Translations under genes and position numbers: made by a program
Shown: positions 44,801-55,500 of the stretch, piece by piece
Layout of the letters: the number at the start of each line of letters is the position of its first letter
Position numbering within the stretch: position 1 is the first letter of the stretch
Notes under the pieces: model-generated
Databases searched by the model: none
Seen by the model: only the letters and a program-made list of their open reading frames with translations
Told to the model about the DNA's origin: nothing
Assembly (NCBI GenBank): GCA_037043015.1
Contig: CM073330.1
Coordinates: forward strand, 3,497,263 to 3,561,262
DNA: 64,000 nt
Origin: Bryum argenteum
Taxonomy: Eukaryota; Streptophyta; Bryopsida; Bryales; Bryaceae
Reading direction: 5' to 3'

Positions 44801-44935
44801 CCAGTTATCACAAAACCTCGGATTTATAATGCTTCACAACCTAGAAAACTCATTAAGAAAAGTTGTGAGAATATTGTCAAAGTTCCTATTGCTGTAAACA
44901 TGAGTGTAGATAGCTCTGATGAAGATACTGTGTAG
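41856..44935 (+). CDS. ASH2/TRAUCO-like SPRY-domain protein
   Basis: Five exons join in phase: 41856-42003, 42178-42443, 43515-43741, 43836-44041, 44307-44935, giving 491 residues. The N-terminus is acidic ([20 protein letters not shown]); residues about 80-110 are basic ([20 protein letters not shown]). The SPRY domain, about 150-350, shows [67 protein letters not shown] and VQFNFGPDF, all diagnostic of ASH2L. ASH2 is a core subunit of COMPASS-type histone H3K4 methyltransferases and binds RBBP5 through SPRY; Arabidopsis TRAUCO is the plant form. No PHD finger is present, as in plant members. The basic C-terminal tail of about 130 residues is less familiar. The third intron carries a transposon, and the gene converges with the Mpv17-type gene. 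Confidence 0.9.
42498..43433. mobile_element. mariner-type foldback element in ASH2 intron 3, 936 bp
   Basis: Two inverted arms of about 306 bp (42498-42803 and 43128-43433) with very high identity surround a spacer of about 324 bp. The ends are CAGTCGGGTACAG...CTGTACCCGACTG, flanked by TA on both sides (42496-42497 and 43434-43435), the Tc1/mariner target. Both arms contain the same 67-codon open stretch ([17 protein letters not shown]), differing by two residues, which is a by-product of the inverted duplication. No transposase. The element lies entirely within the intron 42444-43514, which would be about 135 bp without it. Confidence 0.92.
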
Positions 44936-45800
44936 TATTCATGATTGTTTTTTATACCAATCTATGTTATTTCAGGTATACTTAGAGAAATTTTTGATAA
45001 TGCGAGAACATGAATGTAAAAAAAAGTGAGACTATATGATTCTATTGAAATTTTAAACATTGATCCTTTTATTCTTCATTGATGTTATTCATCTTCTTGT
45101 ATCACACTCAAGTGATGTTGTACAATACATTTAAACTAACTGATATCTATACATCATAAATTGCATCAACTTAAATAACTTACAAAAAGTTACTAGATGG
45201 ACATAAGACAGACAAATAGAAGTATACATGACAAAAACAAGTTCAACATTACAATCATATCATAGACAGATTCTAAAATACATGTGTTTTGGCATCTCAA
45301 AATACAAGATAAATTGCAACATAAACAGATATCGAAAACTCAAATTCAAAATGCATATTGATTGGTTCTAAAATAGTCCAAAATATCACATCCTCCGCAC
45401 AAAAATGCTTCAAAGTCCTATGATTTTGTGTGCTTGAATTCAAATTCAGATACTTTACCCAATATGATTGCCTTTCATTGTTCAAAGACCATCATATACA
45501 AGAATGTAAAAATCTAAAAATACCTCTACATACTACAGTAATGCACACAAGAGTACCCTCATCGTTTTCAAAAACAAGTAGAATGACTCTCACCAAAATT
45601 ATGAAGGTCACAATTGTAATTTCAACCGATTTATGGCTATAATACACAAGGCAGAAGTGCTAAAACTGCCTCTCATGTCGTCTTCAAAAAACGACCTGCA
45701 CTCATTCGGTATACTGATATCCCTGTTCAGGAGATCAAAAATTGAATCAACTTTCTATACCAATGTTTAATTTCCCGCAAAAAGGCAAGGCCAACCTTCA
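44936..45800. other. convergent intergenic region
   Basis: AT-rich space of 865 bp between the stops of the ASH2-like gene (+) and the Mpv17-type gene (-). It must hold both 3' UTRs and polyadenylation sites. No other gene seen. Confidence 0.6.
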
Positions 45801-47391
45801 TCATGGGCTATCCTTAGAATCTGTATCCAAATCGGTCTTCGCAGCTTTCTTACTCGCCATGAAAGTCAGGTAGATGGTCCACAAGAATGAGAATGAGTTG
45901 CTTACGAGTGGCTGCACACAAGGAAACAATGCACATCGAACTTAAGGTAAGTTCTTGACAAGGGAGTTGAGAATAATGTAAGGCAGGACTTGTAAAAAGT
46001 GAATATACAACAATCTCAAGGGTAATTTGTGCTGCAGAGATGCACACCTGGAGAGGAATAGAAACGTAGCGGTATGTGATAAAATCACACGCAGGCCAGT
46101 ACATGAGGCCATTGATCAGAGTGGGTATCAAATCTCGCTTTAATCTCGTGGTGATCTGATCACCTCTTTCTCCTGCACAGCAACCAACAAGTATTCATTT
46201 TGATATCAAGCTATCCACGATCCCAGGCATGTGTGTGTGATCACCCCGATAGGTAAATGAGTATTCAACTCTCACACTGGCTAATAGGTAGGACATCACT
46301 GACACGATCCGCAATATTGAAAGGCCAGTGAGCATTATATTGCTGTGAGAATCACTATAGTAAAAAGAGTAGAATGGATTGATAGGAAACGGGTGTAACG
46401 TTTAAGGGTTAAGTTGTCGGTTTAAGGGTCAGGTTGAAGGTTTATGGTTTAAGGTAATTGTAGTCTAGACTGGAAAGAAAAGGAAATGCTGAAGTTAGGA
46501 ATAGTGACTTTACCTAGTGCATAGGCGTTGATGGCAAAGAAGGCAGCACAGAAAGCAGGGCCAAAGAGCAACTGTCCAAGCACAAGCTTCTTCAGAGTAC
46601 TAGCGATGTCACGACCAGGAATGAGCTTGCCTACACGACCGAACCACAGGTGTAACAACGGCCCCGACATGAACAAGCCCACGGCCAGCATTCTTGCGCT
46701 TCTGAATGAATCCCACGCCACTGGCTCGCCATCGCTCGCTGTGTATGCAGACAAACCCTGCCCATACAATACCCCGTATCAGAATAAAAGCACAAAACAT
46801 GGGGGGTCCACACCAGAATATCATCACAAACTATGATAGATCCATATCACAAACGATAATGGATCCATATCAAAACACGAGCAGAAAAGAATGAGGATCC
46901 ATATCAGAGCACAATCACGAAAGAATTATTCCATATCAGGACACATCAATGATGGATCCAAGGGGATTATGATTCGAGGGTCAGACCTGTGAGCAAAGAT
47001 CAGAGCTAGTGTAAATGGATCCAGCAGTCAAGCTCTTAGTAAGAAGTGGTCGCTGGTCAAGCTTCCGGAGATACCAAGCCACAAAATTCAGCTTCGAAGC
47101 TGTGCCAGGAGGGGCACCTGCCGTCGCAGCCTCCACTCCGACATCGACCTTGCGTGAATTCGTGATAGTTCGCTTGCTCCCATCACGAAGTGCGTTGCCT
47201 AACCCTGATCCTCCTCTCACCTTCACAGCCTCATACAAATTTGCAAAACTTGTCCAGTTCCGAGTAGGAGTTGCCAGAACGTCTTCCAAAGGTTTTGACA
47301 CCAGCCGTGGCGCTCCACTAGTGTGTTCGATCAACGCTCGTGCTAATGTGGAGGATTGTTGGCGGCCTCTCCGCGCTGCCAACCCTAGCAT
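45801..47391 (-). CDS. Mpv17/PMP22-family membrane protein
   Basis: Four exons join in phase: 47391-46987, 46757-46514, 46172-46048, 45911-45801, giving 294 residues. The first 95 residues are Arg/Ser-rich with few acidic residues and look like an organelle-targeting extension. The Mpv17 domain then runs from WYLRKLDQRPLLTKSLTAG through DLCSQG, SGPLLHLWFGRV, FGPAFCAAFFAINA, a WP block (NGLMYWPACDFITYRYV) and the C-terminal LVSNSFSFLWTIYLTFMAS. Four hydrophobic segments are visible, as is usual. Family members sit in the inner mitochondrial or peroxisomal membrane and are thought to form small channels; the substrate is not known. The gene is head-to-head with UPF1, 2.1 kb apart. Confidence 0.9.
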
Positions 47392-49536
47392 CGCTACCTA
47401 CAGCCCAAGAAAAGTCAGATACATGCAAAGTCTTATACCTTACATATCAACCTCACGATCTCTTAAAGGCGCACGGTATCAGACAGAGTTCGCCGTTCAA
47501 CAAGACTCAGGATCATTTTCTCTTCATTTGACCCAGATCATACAAAATGCAGCAATTAACCGCGGTGACTGACTACAGGTCCGAGTTGCGGAAGAAAACA
47601 AAGTCGCTGCTAAACCCTAGGCGCCATTACAACAATCGCAGTCACGAAGAGTGTCAGAAAATGTCGAAATTCCGCAACAGATTCAACAGTGCGAATGAAG
47701 AACACTACTCTAAAAATCAAAATCTAAAACTACAGGGTTCAAAACTTGTTTTCTGAAAGTAAAGAACGTAAAATTTCTATTCAACTAGGCTTCTGATCAC
47801 TCAAACCAGCAACGATGCTCACTCCAATTCTTCAAAACTACAGTGCCTGATCATTCCTCGATTGCCATCGTGAGTGGAGAAATTGATTAAACAAGCTACT
47901 CTGTTTTTCCGGCCCCGTCAAAAAAAAGAAAAAGGCGACACAAGATTTCATGCAAGCCTTGCAAGTACCTGCAAAATGATCTAAAGAGCGCAGTAGTTGC
48001 GAAAGTACAATTCTGTCTCCTTTTCAGTGATTCAAATCGAGCATGGTGAGGTCAATTCTGATGAGAAACCCGAGTGCTTCATCGAGCACTGCGAGCGATG
48101 TTGGTTCTTTCTTTCTTTCCTCGTGAGCTTGAAACTGGAGGCCTGGAATGAGGCCCCAAATCATGCTAGGGTTTCAGCCGTCATGGGGAAGGGGCTTGTG
48201 GACCTCTCATGTAAAGTAGTAGCCCCTTTTACTGCTCTTTGTGCTTGTGAGAATGTTCCGAGGTTCTAGTGGTCAATGACCCAAATAGAAATCTTACATA
48301 ACATATTATAACAAATTCATATATTAGTGGACTCTTCAACTATTGTTTGGTGTTTTTCAAAATGCATGATATTTCTTGGACCCAGAAGTCATTTTAATTT
48401 AATTCTCAAGAAACAAACATTATACAAAACTAATCTTACACTCTAACCCCTTATTGAAACACGTTGTCTTCAATATCATGATTTTGGAAATGTGACATGT
48501 CCACCTCGCTCTTAATTCAAGAAATGAGCATTAACGTGGAAATATATGAAATGTAACATAAATGGATTTTGAGTGTATCTTGAAATTTTGTATAGTAGAG
48601 TGGTCTAAAATAGAGCAAGTCCCACAATGAAGCTCTAGTAAGCATGAATTAGAGGTACATAATAGTTTCACCAAACAACAATATAATGTACTCTCTGATA
48701 ACCTTATAGGGTGTTACTTTGGGGCACCATTTTAGAAACACCTATACTTTCAACTTCAGAAATTCATAACTCATTATAGAAAAGTCGCAAAAATGATGAT
48801 TCTACTTACTCTATCTTTCTACTAATTTCCCTGTAAATCAAAATTGCTCCCAATGGTTATATCTAGATAAATTGAGCCAAATAAAGAGAAACTCCAACCT
48901 ATCCTTGAACTACTTAGCCACTAGTGATAACCAATATCTGACATGGTATCCTGTCAAAGGGTTTCAAGGTACCCAAACAACAAGGTTCAAGAATCCTTCA
49001 CCATGATTGAATGGACTATGGTGGTGAGCACCTCGCCGACATGGGGAATCGAACCCATGACCTTTTCATGAAAGGCTAACCACCAAGCCAAAGCTTACAT
49101 TCAAATAAGTAGAAACAGAAGAAGAGAAACTCCAACCTATTTAGAAAACAACATGGATAGAATGTTTGTTCGACCTATACTAGAATGTATGCTCAAAAGT
49201 CATCACACCAATGATGAGACTACTAACCAATAAATTGAGCCATTATTGAGCACCTTACCACAACACATTCGTTGACATACGTCAATCATCATAAGAAACG
49301 CATTTCGAAAGACATAAGAAGGTTCGCAGCGAGCAAAACCGAAAAGGTGACGTAAACAACAAGCAAAACGCCACAAAATAATAAAAGCAACAACAAAGAA
49401 AAACAACCCAAACTCATACAATTTTCATTCAGGCCCTGTTTCCAGAGCCATATCGGATTCCATTGCAGAGAAAGGGAAGGCAACGAACGCCATAGCCATA
49501 GCATGAGCTTCCAACCCTAGCAAAGACCATTGGACG
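47392..49536. promoter_or_regulatory. divergent intergenic region between Mpv17-type gene and UPF1
   Basis: 2145 bp between two start codons on opposite strands, so it should contain both promoters and 5' UTRs. Near 47391-48270 the sequence is richer in GC than further right. No clear TATA box is placed. A SINE occupies 48903-49132, between the two promoter zones. Confidence 0.5.
48903..49132 (-). mobile_element. tRNA-derived SINE with 18-bp target duplication
   Basis: On the minus strand the head has a Pol III A-box-like TGGCTTGGTGGTTAG (49076-49090) and a perfect B box GGTTCGATTCC (49045-49055), with a T-arm that still pairs (ATGGG/CCCAT). A body of about 120 bp follows. The element is flanked by identical 18-bp copies of AGAGAAACTCCAACCTAT at 48885-48902 and 49133-49150. 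Long, exact target duplications are typical of LINE-mobilised SINEs. About 40 bp upstream of the A box lie inside the duplication and are unexplained. Confidence 0.85.
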
Positions 49537-52500
49537 ATGGCCGGCACGGCGACCTCGCTCTTCGAGGCGGCCTTACAACAATCGCAACAGAGAACATCAC
49601 AAGACGCATACACATTTTTGGAATTGAACACACAGGGGGACGATTACGAGTACCCGGGGTTCACCGCCGAGCCAGGGCCACCACGGGGGGCGTCAGTATG
49701 GACGGAGCCCGAAGGCGGCAGTCCCATTAGTGTTGGCGATGCAGGGGATGGGATGAGCCAGGATGGGAAGAGTGGTAATGCTGGTCTGCCGATTGCTGGA
49801 TTGACCGCGGGCATTAGTGAGCTTACGTTCGAAGACCCTGGCGATGAAGATAATCTTGAGTATTGGAAGCGTCACCTTCCTGAACATGCTTGCAAGTACT
49901 GTGGGATTCATAATCCCGCTTGTATCATGCGTTGTAATGTACCGACTTGCCGGAAATGGTTCTGTAATTCCCGTGGCAATACCTCCGGCTCGCATATCGT
50001 TAATCATCTGGTGATTGTTTCAACCTTTTTGCTGAATTAGGGTTTTGGTTCGGGAATTAGCTTTTGTTCAACGTGAATTCGTTGTCTTCTGCCGGTGTAG
50101 AAACTCCCGGGCAAGCAAGTAATCAATTACCTGGTGATTGTTTTTGTGCTTTCTTTTGAATTAGGGTTCAGGATCTTGATTTTGTTCAGGATGAGAGGCA
50201 CCGTGACAAGATTATGGTCACTCAGTTAATTTTGGGCCTGAAATCGGAAAGTGATTCGATTTTCTGGTCGGTGTACTGTTGGAACTGATTTTGGACCAAT
50301 TCTGTGGCGAGTTATTGGTGAAATTATGAGTTAGGGCTTAATATCAGGATTTCAAGGTTCGTTGTATTCAGGTCTGCGCGGTTAGTATATATGCATGAAT
50401 ATAGAGTCGTAATTTTGATCTGGCATCGGACTTCACTGAGATCAAATGAGGAACTTGCGGGATAAATTTAGCAGTTGGAGAGCTATCAGTTTTTATCTAG
50501 CACTTTCTGATAGAAGGGCTGCATCTCGTTCTGATAGAAGGGCTGCATCACGTTCTGATATAAGAGCTGTATCTCGTTTTCTTATATCAGAAAGTGCTAG
50601 ATAAAAACGGCCTTTTGTTCAAATATTTCTCGTTCGGAACCTCTTTGTTTTGTGGTCGCGTACTGGGCCATGATCGCTTTCGTATTGATGTGGTGGGATG
50701 AGATGGGATGGTGGTTTTTTCATCAGGTGGATCCTTTACAGCACTTCATAATTAACTTGATGCATGTTTTCTTTCAGGTGCGGGCCAAACATAAAGAGGT
50801 CTGTCTACACAAGGACAGTCCGCTGGGAGAGACAATCCTGGAGTGTTACAACTGCGGGTGTCGTAATGTGTTCTTGTTAGGGTTCATTCCAGCGAAATCT
50901 GAAAGCGTTGTGGTACTCCTTTGCCGCGAGCCTTGTTTGAGCGTTAATGGTTTGAAGGACATGAACTGGGACCTCAGTCAATGGCTGCCCTTGATCGACG
51001 ACCGTTGTTTCTTGGATTGGTTGGTTAAGGTGTGACAACTAGGCAACCTGATAGATTCATCAAAAAGTTGGGTCTTGTTACATGAATTTTTGGGGCATTG
51101 TTAAAGTTTAATGCGATACCTTCCTTGTTTCATGACAGTTTTGTTTAGCCACTTACATCTATATTCGGGTCACAGGTTCCTTCTGAGCAAGAGCAGCTGA
51201 GGGCACGCCAAATAAGTGCTCAGCAAATAAACAAGGTGGAGGAGCTCTGGAAGACGAATCCAGAGGCCACTTTGGAGGATCTTGAGAAGCCTGGTGTGGA
51301 TGATGAACCACAGCCTGTGGCACTCAAGTACGAAGATGCTTACCAGGTCAGTGGTCATGAATTCGTTATTTCTCTTTCCTGTCCCTTCTGATGATCCATC
51401 CACTTTCAAATCGATCATGTTATTTAAATAAGGGTTGCATCTGTCGCTTTCATCAAGAAGTACCAGGCAAGGCCTTATACTCTTATACGGCATAAATATT
51501 TGGTAACAATGTTAACATCTTGATTAATTTTGGCAGTATCAAAACGTTTTTGGCCCATTGGTGAAACTGGAGGCCGACTATGACAAGGTACTGCAGAACT
51601 TTCTAACACGAATGTCGACTCCGATATTACTCTTGGAAGAGATCATATGATGGCATATCACTGCAGTTCTCGCATTGCATATAGCACAAATGATGCTTAT
51701 CATTTCTATCTTTTGAACTGTGGAGTTATTTCACTGTAGAGGCCCTAAGGTCAACCATGATGCCTTTATTCTGTAGGTTGTTAAGATTAGCAGGCCGCAC
51801 CGTTTCAACTTTCAAGCGCAGTATTGAGGAATACTGAGACTTCTCATGTTTTGGCTGCAGATGATGAAGGAGTCTCAAAGTAAGGACAGCATAACTGTGC
51901 GGTGGGATGTTGGTCTCAACAAGAAGAGAGTTGCATATTTCGTCTTTCCTAAGGTTTGTTTACAATTTGTTGAAGACTTTTATCCTGTTTAGCTCTTTCT
52001 TCTGTTTGCGATATGAGGATATTTAAGTGATGGGCATTGGATTTTGTGCAGGAGGATAATGAACTACGGTTGGTTCCTGGAGATGAGTTGCGTCTGCGTT
52101 ATCCTGGTGATGGCACACACTCCGTGTGGCAGTCCGTGGGTCATGTGGTATGTCATCTTGTGGACCTTCTACAGCTAGCTTCGACGTTGACATATATGGT
52201 TGATGGTCCTTCGTTCACTAATAAAGTGTAGTACTTCGATTACTCTGCAAATTCTTCATGCTTCTATTGCTTAGACTTATTTATTCTTTCTGCTGTGCAG
52301 ATCAAGCTTACTGCTCAAGAGGAGGTCGCCCTTGAGTTGCGCGCCAGCCAGGTAGGTACCATTTTATAAATTCGAATCATGACTTGAATGATTGTGATTA
52401 TGTGGATAGACCTGTGACAAAGTGCGGAGGTCCATGGCTGCTTGCCTTTTTTGCCTAGGGTTGGTGACTTGACATCTACACAATGCAGGGCGTACCTATC

Positions 52501-55500
52501 GATGTGAATCACAATTTTAGCGTGGACTTTGTATGGAAAAGTACAAGTTTTGATCGCATGCAAGTAGCGATGAAGACATTTGCTGTTGATGAGACTAGTG
52601 TTAGTGGGTAAGCAGCTTCAAGCCTTACTTTGAGTTTTTTGGGTTTGTAGTGCGAACTTGTAATACTTAATGGAGTCTTGTAACGCTCCTTTTATTCTTT
52701 TGCTCTTAGTCATGTGATGTCTTGGACTAATTTTATCTTGTTATATAGATATATCTATCATCGTCTGCTCGGACACGAGGTCGAAATGCAGACTGTACGG
52801 AACACACTACCACGGCGGTTCGGAGCTCCTGGATTACCCGAGCTTAATGCCTCACAGGTTTGACTTGGCCACTTTATTCTCAGTAAATTATCATTTCATC
52901 TAGATTATTAAGAATTTAGCACCTCTGTTATCACAATGAAGTCAACTATATAATGGTTAGGTAACGATCATTTATACCTCTGCATGTTTTCAAGCAAACC
53001 ATGGGCAGACGTTTTGGTTTACTTGTCAGGCTTGTGAAACATATAACTCACCTGATTCATGAAACATATAACTCACCTGATTCATGAGTTATATGTAGAT
53101 TGAGGCTTAGGATTGTGGGGAGTACCACATGTATCGGTGGTTTCTGTCTTTTGACCTTGAGTTTGATCACAGTTTTGGATGTTGATGCACAGGTCTATGC
53201 GGTGAAGAGCGTGCTACAGAAGCCTGTTAGTTTGATCCAGGGTCCACCAGGCACCGGAAAAACGGTGACATCAGCAGCTATTGTGTACCATTTAGCGAAA
53301 CAGGGTCAAGGACAGGTGATCATAATAATCCCCTTTTTCAATGTTCAATTTTTGTTCTATTCATGAGCTGCATCTAGGGTAACGGGCATTTTTGTATGTC
53401 ACATAGAAATTCAGAAGTAGAGGTACTCTCAGCAAGTGATTTGTATCATTCTCAGTTGATTTAACAGGTACTAATTGTATACTGCATTTCGTTCAGGTTC
53501 TGGTTTGTGCTCCCAGTAATGTTGCAGTGGATCAACTTGCGGAAAAGATTAGTGCGACAGGGCTTAAGGTAATTCAAACTAAAATTGTTGGTTGAAGCTT
53601 ATTCTTAATTCAGCTGAACCTGATATGATCAACTCTGTAAGATTCCCTTTGTAACGCTTCGAAACTTTTAGCCAAATAAAATGAGACATAAGCAGCTGCA
53701 ATGACATTCTGTAAATAGACGTGGTCAGATTGCTTCGCTTGCAGTTATAGCTTTTCATAATCGCATGTAACAGCAATCTTGTTCTGTGCTGTTTTTCCCG
53801 TACTTTTCAGGTTGTAAGGTTGTGTGCAAAATCAAGAGAAGCTGTCAGCTCCCCTGTAGAGCACTTAACCCTTCATTACCAGGTACGATCTACATTTGTC
53901 TTCATGAATTGCTCCTTCAGGATTTACTGCCATATGATACTTCTTGATTTCATACAGATTGCTTTCATACATTCATTTAGTGTCAGGCTGCAGTGGCCAG
54001 TTTCTGATAAATAAACAATTTCACAGGTTCGACATCTGGACACTACGGACAAAAGTGAGCTACATAAGTTGCAGCTGCTGAAGGATGAACTTGGTGAGTA
54101 CGATTTTCACTTCACATATGTGGGCTCTTGTGCTGTTTATTGCGCTCACTGGAACTAACCAGATTCTTTCTGTCACGCAGGTGAGTTGTCAAGTGCTGAT
54201 GAGAAGAAGTATAAATCTCTCAAGAGGGCAACTGAAAGAGAGATATCGCAAAGTGCTGATGTGATCTGCTGCACCTGTGTGGGAGCGGGTGATCCCCGTC
54301 TTGCAAACTTCCGTTTCCGTCAGGTGTGCATATCTTATATCTGCAAACCTATTTACACTTATATGCTACATGATTGTTGGAAGTATCCGACACGTTTTCT
54401 GGTCCGAATCATCTGCTTCTGGTTCTTGTCTTCAAACTTGTCCAAGCCGGCTTCACTCGATGTTTCTAACCAATTTGACACATGTGCAGGTACTAGTAGA
54501 TGAATCGACCCAGGCAACAGAACCAGAGTGCTTGATTCCGCTAGTACTTGGAGCGAAACAGGTATACCCTGCTGGTCCTTTCGTTGTCTCAGTTTCTCTA
54601 CTTAGTGGTCGAGTTCAGTGAATGATAGTTTGTTTCAGCGCGTGAGTATCAGAGAAGAGAAGTTGGACAACTTCGTAGTGATTTCCTGATAAGCGAGATG
54701 CAAGTGCTGATACTGTGCCGGGATGTTGGCAGTTGGTTTTGGTTGGAGATCATTGTCAGTTAGGCCCCGTTATCATGTGCAAGAAGGCTGCCCGTGCTGG
54801 GCTTGCTCAATCTTTATTTGAGCGTCTTGTTCTACTCGGGGTGAAGCCCATTCGTCTCCAGGTACTTTACTTTCTCCACATCAAGAGTCTTCCGTCTTTT
54901 GCCCAAATCTTTCTGGTCGCATATGATTTTCTATATAAGTTTTCTTTGCCATGTTGTACTTGCGGGCTGGAAGCGGGATCCAGTAAGCTGTCAATTTTCT
55001 TAGCATAAATTATTATTCTGATATCCTTGGGGCTAACTGATCCAACTCCTCATACAGGTTCAATATCGTATGCATCCAAGTCTGTCCGAGTTCCCATCGA
55101 ACAGTTTCTACGAAGGAACTCTTCAGAATGGAGTTACTACGAGCGACAGGATGTTAACTCAAATCGATTTTCCCTGGCCTGTTCCTAATCGACCAATGTT
55201 CTTCTATGTCCAGGTAATGGGCAGTATTATTGCTAACTTGCTTGTTAAGGCGAAGTCCACTCATTTTCAGTCACTTAATCGTTGAGATAAATCAATGATC
55301 ACTAGAATCTGATTCTGTCAAATGTCCTGTTTGTCACTCTTTCTACTCAGATGGGACAAGAAGAGATTAGTGCAAGTGGTACTTCATATCTGAACAGAGG
55401 AGAAGCTGGAAACGTTGAGAAGATTGTTACCACCTTTCTAAAAAGTGGAGTTGTTCCAGCTCAGGTGTGTCTCAGTCTATTGCTTATCATTGACAAGCAA

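Noticed and set aside
45850-46131. Unspliced C-terminus of the Mpv17-type gene reading VCISAAQITLEIV
   Set aside because: A GT/AG intron (46047-45912) restores the conserved LVSNSFSFLWTIYL end in phase, so the read-through is intron.
49015-49092. A tRNA gene on the minus strand (A box, B box, pairing T-arm)
   Set aside because: The 7-nt acceptor arms do not pair and no CCA-type 3' end follows; the body and 18-bp target duplication show it is a SINE head.
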